Below the pieces are notes generated by a model that was not told the origin of the DNA, did no database searches, and worked only from the letters and a program-made list of their open reading frames with translations. Below are positions 5,210 to 9,121 of a stretch of 9,121 nucleotides of DNA, piece by piece; position 1 is the first letter of the stretch, and the number at the start of each line of letters is the position of its first letter. This stretch comes from an uncultured Corynebacterium sp. (lineage in GTDB: Bacteria > Actinomycetota > Actinomycetes > Mycobacteriales > Mycobacteriaceae), in assembly GCF_946223165.1 (NCBI RefSeq), contig NZ_CAMIBP010000057.1, positions 1 through 9,121 on the forward strand, given 5' to 3'. A program made the position numbers and the translations under genes.

Positions 5210-5581
5210 CTACGCCTCCTGGGAGCGGCGGTGTGCGCGTTCTGCGGCAACGGCACGCTCGCGGTGCAGCTCGTTATCGGAAGCTGCACCCTCGCGGGCG
5301 ATCTCCGCGTCGAACTCATCGGACCAAATGGCCCAGTCGGCGAGGATGGTCACCTTGTCAGGATTGACGGACAGGAAGCCACCCTGGACGGCGGCGACCT
5401 TACGGCTGCCGTCGACCGGACGGATGGTCACGACGCCGTGGTCGACCAGCTGGCCGATCATGGGCTCGTGGCCAGGAAGCACGCCGATCTCACCCTCGGT
5501 GGTCTCAGCCGTGACGATGGTGGCCTTGCCGGTCCACATCAAACGCTCGACGGAAACCAGTTCCACGGTGATGTCAGCCAT
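5210..5581 (-). CDS. atpC: F1Fo ATP synthase subunit epsilon
   Basis: The 123-aa epsilon subunit of the F1 central stalk, which contacts gamma and the Fo c-ring and can restrain ATP hydrolysis. The N-terminal beta-sandwich (1-85) carries the family hallmark EGEIGVLPGHEPM (29-41) and GGFLSVNPDKVTILAD (67-82). The C-terminal helical part (86-123) is short and very rich in Arg, Glu and Ala, as in other actinobacterial epsilon subunits. The ATG at 5581 has GGGAG six bases upstream, overlapping the end of atpD. The 10-base gap to atpD implies translational coupling. It is the last gene of the operon and is followed by the strong terminator. Confidence 0.95.
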   Translation of the reverse strand: MADITVELVSVERLMWTGKATIVTAETTEGEIGVLPGHEPMIGQLVDHGVVTIRPVDGSRKVAAVQGGFLSVNPDKVTILADWAIWSDEFDAEIAREGAASDNELHRERAVAAERAHRRSQEA

Positions 5582-5591
5582 GTGCGTCTCC

Positions 5592-7037
<1,446 letters not shown>

Positions 7038-7040
7038 AAT

Positions 7041-8015
7041 CTAGTCACTTTCTGCGCTGTCAGATAGCGCGCCAGCGCCACCGACAATCTCTGTAATTTC
7101 CTGGGTAATCTGCGCCTGACGGGCCTGGTTGGCCACACGAGACAGGTCCTTGACCAGGGCCGTCGCGTTATCAGTTGCAGACTTCATTGCGTTGCGGCGT
7201 GCGGCGGACTCGGAAGCCGAAGCCTCCAAGAACATCGCAAACAACGTGCGGGACACGTACTTAGGAAGCAGTGCGTTCATAAGGGTGTCCGCGTCCGGCT
7301 CGAATTCGTAGTCAGCGGAGACCTCGCCCTCGGGACCCGCCGTAGCGGACTCCGGAAGATTGAGATCCTCTTCCTCGATAATCGGCACGACCGGCAGCAG
7401 CTGCTGGGCGCGCGCGTTCTGCGAGAGCATGTTAACGAACTCGGTGTAGACCACGTGAACCTCGTCGAAGCCACGGTGCGCCGCAGCGGACTCCGCACCC
7501 TCGCGGGACGGGACCTCACCGGCAGAGCCGGCAAGGAAGCCGTTCACGATGTGGTGACGAAGGTCGTGCGTCGCCGCCCAGGTCGGATCCTGGGAGAAAC
7601 CGGTCCAGCTGCCTGCGACGTCGGCCTCACGGAATTTGTAGTAGCCGACGCCCTTGCCGCCAGTGACGTAGCGAACGACCTCGAGGCCGCGGCTTACCAG
7701 CAGCGCCTCCAGCTCGGCCGCCTTCTTCAAGACGTTGTTGTTGTAGCCGCCGCACATACCGCGGTCAGACGTGACCACGACGAGTGCGGCTACCTTTGCG
7801 TCCTCACGCGGACGCAGCATCGGGTGATCGAGCGAGCTGGCCGCGGCAAGACGATTCATCACGCGATTCATCTCGTTTGCGTACGGCTGGGACGCTGTCA
7901 CGCGAGCCTGCGCCTTGGTAATGCGCGAGGTAGCAATGAGCTCCTGTGCCTTGGTGATCTTCTTAGTGGAATTGACGGACCGGATTCGGTCGCGCAGTTC
8001 ACGAAGATTAGCCAT
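7041..8015 (-). CDS. atpG: F1Fo ATP synthase subunit gamma
   Basis: The 324-aa rotor subunit whose coiled coil turns inside the alpha3beta3 head. The N-terminal helix begins ANLRELRDRIRSVNSTKKITKA (2-23). The central domain has VVVTSDRGMCGGYN (79-92). The C-terminal helix ends with the family signature ITQEITEIVGGAGAL (303-317). It is longer than the E. coli protein (287 aa) because of an extra loop around 163-181 (SAGEVPSREGAESAAAH) and an acidic insertion around 214-243. Mycobacterial gamma has a loop at a similar place. The start at 8015 has a strong ribosome binding site (GGGAGGAG, then eight bases). A 57-base gap separates it from atpA. Confidence 0.97.
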   Translation of the reverse strand: MANLRELRDRIRSVNSTKKITKAQELIATSRITKAQARVTASQPYANEMNRVMNRLAAASSLDHPMLRPREDAKVAALVVVTSDRGMCGGYNNNVLKKAAELEALLVSRGLEVVRYVTGGKGVGYYKFREADVAGSWTGFSQDPTWAATHDLRHHIVNGFLAGSAGEVPSREGAESAAAHRGFDEVHVVYTEFVNMLSQNARAQQLLPVVPIIEEEDLNLPESATAGPEGEVSADYEFEPDADTLMNALLPKYVSRTLFAMFLEASASESAARRNAMKSATDNATALVKDLSRVANQARQAQITQEITEIVGGAGALSDSAESD

Positions 8016-8072
8016 GGTGTTCGCTCCTCCCTTCTATTATCTCGACGGTTGATTCTTAGAGCTGTGCGGACT

Positions 8073-9121
8073 CTATTTAGCCGTCTTACGGGAGACGCTG
8101 AGCTCGGTCTTCTTTACCTCTGCCGCATCGAGCGCCTCGACCTCTGCCTCGGAGCCCAGATTGTGGCCCTCGGTGGTGCGGAAGGTCGGGGTGAAGTCCT
8201 TAGCAGCCTTGACGAGCGCATCCTTGGATTCGTCGGACAGAGGCTGGCCACCAGCGATCTGCTCGAATACCTGCGGGGTATTCGAGTGCAGGTACTCGTG
8301 TACCTCAGCCTCGAAGCGACGTACATCCTCGACGGGAACGACGTCGAAGATGCCCTGGTCAGCCAAGTAGATGGAAACCATCTGGAACTCGACTGGCTGC
8401 GGGGAGGACTCCGCCTGCTTGAGCAGCTCAACCAGACGCTCACCGCGCTCGAGCTGTGCCTTGGAGGCAGGGTCGAGGTCGGAAGCGAAGGCAGCGAATG
8501 CCTGCAGGTCACGGTAAGCAGCAAGCTCAAGACGCAGGTTACCGGCGACCTTCTTCATGCCCTTGGTCTGCGCAGCGCCACCCACACGGGAGACGGACAC
8601 ACCGACGTTAATTGCCGGACGGACGCCCTGGTTGAACAGGTCGGACTCCAGGAAGACCTGGCCGTCGGTAATGGAAATAACGTTGGTCGGGATGAAGGCG
8701 GAGACGTCGTTCGCCTTGGTCTCGATGATCGGCAGGGCGGTCATGGAACCAGCACCCATGTCGTCGGAGAGCTTTGCAGCACGCTCCAGCAGACGGGAGT
8801 GCAGGTAGAAGACGTCGCCCGGGTATGCCTCGCGTCCCGGCGGACGACGCAGCAGAAGGGAGATCGCACGGTAGGCCTCGGCCTGCTTGGTGAGATCATC
8901 GTAAATGATGAGGACGTGGTTGCCCTGGTACATCCAGTGCTGGCCAAGGGCGGCGCCGGAGAACGGTGCGAGCCACTTGAAGCCGGCGGAGTCGGATGCC
9001 GGGGCGGCCACGATGGTGGTGTACTCCAGAGCGCCGTGCTCCTCCAGGGTGTGGCGAACACCGGCGATGGTGGAGCCCTTCTGGCCGATGGCGACGTAGA
9101 TGCAGCGGACCTGCTTGTTCT
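8073..9121 (-). CDS. atpA: F1Fo ATP synthase subunit alpha, 5'-truncated by window edge
   Basis: The last 348 residues of the non-catalytic alpha subunit. The N-terminal barrel and Walker A lie outside the window. Visible family blocks, numbered from the first complete codon, are CIYVAIGQKGSTI (6-18), the Walker B region HVLIIYDDLTKQ (68-79) and LLLRRPPGREAYPGDVFYLH (88-107). The signature PAINVGVSVSR (168-178) contains R178, which corresponds to the arginine finger reaching the beta active site. After the usual helical end (about 313) an extra tail of about 35 residues follows (TTEGHNLGSEAEVEA to SVSRKTAK). It resembles the actinobacterial alpha extension that suppresses ATP hydrolysis in mycobacteria. 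The reading frame is open to the edge at 9121, so the start is not in this window. Confidence 0.97.
   Translation of the reverse strand, partial: NKQVRCIYVAIGQKGSTIAGVRHTLEEHGALEYTTIVAAPASDSAGFKWLAPFSGAALGQHWMYQGNHVLIIYDDLTKQAEAYRAISLLLRRPPGREAYPGDVFYLHSRLLERAAKLSDDMGAGSMTALPIIETKANDVSAFIPTNVISITDGQVFLESDLFNQGVRPAINVGVSVSRVGGAAQTKGMKKVAGNLRLELAAYRDLQAFAAFASDLDPASKAQLERGERLVELLKQAESSPQPVEFQMVSIYLADQGIFDVVPVEDVRRFEAEVHEYLHSNTPQVFEQIAGGQPLSDESKDALVKAAKDFTPTFRTTEGHNLGSEAEVEALDAAEVKKTELSVSRKTAK

Overview
This window reads as a chromosomal housekeeping segment from a high-GC actinobacterium, most likely a Corynebacterium; I cannot name the species. The evidence is the protein content and gene order. 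The F1 ATP synthase genes run atpA-atpG-atpD-atpC and are followed by a DUF2550 membrane protein. Next comes the NucS mismatch endonuclease, which is typical of actinobacteria that lack MutS/MutL. The alpha subunit has an actinobacterial-type C-terminal tail and the gamma subunit has an extra loop. All nine genes lie on the minus strand, so transcription runs from high to low coordinates.

Right part (9121 to about 5110): the downstream half of the atp operon. It holds a 5'-truncated atpA, then atpG, atpD and atpC with gaps of 57, 3 and 10 bases. It is closed by a strong rho-independent terminator at 5111-5164. These genes encode the catalytic head and central stalk of the F1Fo ATP synthase. 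The operon promoter and Fo genes lie outside the window.

Middle part (about 5060 to 2056): a compact five-gene transcription unit. It contains a DUF2550 membrane protein (GTG start), nucS, a 94-residue CxxC/HxxC protein, an MTH1187-type thiamine-binding-family protein, and a cysteine-free thioredoxin-fold/TPR protein resembling CnoX (YbbN). After a 60-base gap, the last four genes are tightly coupled: a 1-base overlap, then 15 and 7 bases. The leader of the first gene is unusually rich in palindromes and contains a possible transcription attenuator just upstream of the ribosome binding site.

Left part (2108 to 1): a 405-base non-coding gap carries a candidate promoter and an upstream inverted repeat for dctA, a C4-dicarboxylate:cation symporter with an unusual acidic C-terminal tail. 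dctA ends at a UUCG-loop terminator at 209-241. Bases 1-208 show no gene.

No novel defence, mobile or biosynthetic system is visible. There is no CRISPR array, insertion sequence, tRNA or rRNA. The points most worth checking are the leader of the DUF2550-nucS unit, the translational coupling of nucS to an uncharacterised putative zinc-binding protein, and the regulatory gap upstream of dctA.
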